From positions 1-8,795 of the forward strand of contig CAMDQV010000069.1 in assembly GCA_945906015.1 (NCBI GenBank): DNA of 8,795 nt. Direction: 5' to 3'. Below the pieces are notes generated by a model. It ran no database searches, was not told where the DNA came from, and saw only the letters and a list, made by a program, of their open reading frames with translations. Every line of letters begins with the position of its first letter. Positions within the stretch are counted from its first letter, which is position 1. Shown piece by piece: positions 7,947 to 8,795 of the stretch. The DNA is from Pedobacter schmidteae. GTDB lineage: Bacteria; Bacteroidota; Bacteroidia; Sphingobacteriales; Sphingobacteriaceae. The position numbers were made by a program, and so were the translations under genes.

Positions 7947-7986
7947 CTGGTTTATAAGCCTTTAGTTAATAGATAGATTGTTAATA
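7935..7986. promoter_or_regulatory. Three spaced GTTAATA copies, candidate operator
   Basis: GTTAATA occurs at 7935-7941, 7965-7971 and 7980-7986, with start-to-start spacings of 30 and 15 bp, both multiples of 15. Read on the operon strand the element is TATTAAC. A related GTTAACT lies at 7914-7920 and a GTTAACA at 8013-8019, the latter overlapping the GH1 stop codon. Direct repeats at regular spacing before an operon are typical of response-regulator sites, but the motif is AT-rich and some copies are expected by chance. No known regulator can be assigned. Confidence 0.35.
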
Positions 7987-8013
7987 AACGGGATTTTAGA
8001 GATTAGGAAATTG

Positions 8014-8795
8014 TTAACAGATGCCCGCCAAAAAATTACTGTACCAGTGGCCTGATTCTTTGATAATCCTTTTTTGGTTTTCATAATTTACATGAACCAG
8101 GCCAAAACGGGGCCTGTAGCCCTCTGCCCATTCAAAGTTATCTGTAAAACTCCAAACAAAATATCCTTGCACATTTACACCTTCCGACTTTGCTTTCAGC
8201 AGTTCTGCAATATTGGATTGCAGGTAATTTTTACGTTGATGATCATTTACTTTTCCATCGGATACTGTATCAGGAAATGCGGCTCCATTTTCTGTGACGT
8301 ACATTTTTTTGAAGTTGTATTTCGAAAAATGATGAAGCATTTCATGCATGGCCTGAGGGTATACTTCCCATTCCATCTCTGTTACTTCTTTCACTCTTTT
8401 TTTTGCACTCACCAATGATGAATTTATATAAGGTGTGAAGTAAGAATGCTTAACAACTTCGCGGGTATAATTCTGTACCCCTATAAAATCAGGTTCCGCC
8501 TGTAATGCTTTCTCATCATCCTGGTGCATATACTTTTCGATTCTTTTTAAGAAAGGTAGACTTTCAAGCGGATAACCAAGCCCGCAAAGCGGTTCAACAA
8601 ACAGTCGGTTAACCAGGGCATCTACTTTATCTACCGCCTTGATATCCTTTTCACTGCTTGTATGCGGATGTATCGCTGAGCACGAAAAAGTAGTTCCAAC
8701 CTCCAGATCGCTCCGTAGTTGTTTTGCAAGTGTAATACCTGCAGCCTGCGAAAGTGCTGAGTGATGGATTGCCGGAATAAAATTATCCATACCCC
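8014..8795 (-). CDS. Glycoside hydrolase family 1 (beta-glucosidase type), C-terminal part
   Basis: This is the 3' part of a GH1 gene that runs off the right edge; the frame stays open through 8795. The Met at 8790-8788 is most likely internal, because the text after it (DNFIPAIHHSALSQAAG) matches the mid-protein region of GH1 enzymes, which total about 450 residues. Counting from that Met, DFIGVQNYT (101-109) is the conserved NY region, YVTENGA (164-170) holds the catalytic nucleophile Glu167, and VWSFTDNFEWAEGYRPRFGL (212-231) is the C-terminal signature with the sugar-binding Glu220 and Trp221. The acid/base TxNEP motif lies outside the window. GH1 enzymes are retaining beta-glycosidases acting on beta-glucosides, beta-galactosides or, in some subgroups, 6-phospho-sugars. 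No phospho-specific residues can be judged here. It is on the same strand as the susC operon but 255 bp away, so it probably ends a separate transcript. Confidence 0.93.
   Translation of the reverse strand, partial: GMDNFIPAIHHSALSQAAGITLAKQLRSDLEVGTTFSCSAIHPHTSSEKDIKAVDKVDALVNRLFVEPLCGLGYPLESLPFLKRIEKYMHQDDEKALQAEPDFIGVQNYTREVVKHSYFTPYINSSLVSAKKRVKEVTEMEWEVYPQAMHEMLHHFSKYNFKKMYVTENGAAFPDTVSDGKVNDHQRKNYLQSNIAELLKAKSEGVNVQGYFVWSFTDNFEWAEGYRPRFGLVHVNYENQKRIIKESGHWYSNFLAGIC

Larger units (their letters stand above)
7759..8013. other. Repeat-rich intergenic region upstream of the susC operon
   Basis: These 255 bp separate the GH1 gene end from susC and hold no credible gene. They must contain the operon promoter, but no clean Bacteroidota promoter (TTG near -33 with TAnnTTTG near -7) could be placed. 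The left half (7759-7900) is unstructured AT-rich DNA. The right half (7905-7990) is dense in palindromes: AACTTAAGTT (7907-7916), AGTTAACT (7913-7920), a long AT hairpin (7919-7946) and spaced GTTAATA copies. This density suggests an operator region, though a weak terminator for the GH1 transcript could also lie here. Confidence 0.5.

Noticed and set aside
8014..8790. A complete 258-residue GH1 protein starting at the Met near the right edge.
   Set aside because: GH1 enzymes are about 450 residues and the acid/base motif is missing; the frame stays open to the window end, so this is an edge-truncated gene rather than a short protein.

Overview
The window reads as a piece of a low-GC Bacteroidota chromosome, most likely from the Sphingobacteriaceae (Pedobacter-like). 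The reasons are a SusC/SusD outer-membrane pair, the SusC-type motif NEIVVTALGIKREEKS, start codons without a Shine-Dalgarno sequence, and AT-rich intergenic DNA. The genus is an inference; there is no rRNA or other phylogenetic marker here.

Layout. On the + strand at the left edge is one small gene for a Dabb-domain (dimeric alpha/beta barrel) protein with a twin-arginine signal. It converges on a three-gene minus-strand operon, and the two 3' ends share a strong stem-loop terminator that works in both directions. Transcribed from right to left, the operon is: a SusC-like TonB-dependent transporter (7758 to 4588), a SusD-like outer-membrane lipoprotein (4552 to 3068), and a secreted protein with an N-terminal YVTN/YncE beta-propeller and a C-terminal phosphoesterase domain (3040 to 602). 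The gaps are 35 and 27 bp, so one transcript is expected. Upstream of susC are 255 bp with no gene but many AT-rich palindromes and spaced GTTAATA copies. Beyond that, at the right edge, is the C-terminal part of a family 1 glycoside hydrolase (beta-glucosidase type) on the same strand, cut by the window end.

How the genes may work together. SusC and SusD normally form a lidded outer-membrane import complex. The only enzyme translationally close to the pair is a phosphoesterase rather than a glycanase, and no sigma factor, anti-sigma factor or hybrid two-component regulator is visible. The simplest reading is an uptake system for a phosphorylated organic compound, with the phosphate released in the periplasm or at the surface. 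That reading is an inference. A link to the GH1 enzyme (a phosphorylated or glucosylated substrate) is possible but weaker.

The window is mostly conventional for this phylum. The points worth a second look are the SusCD-phosphoesterase operon, the repeat-rich region in front of it, and the nested inverted repeats after the Dabb gene.
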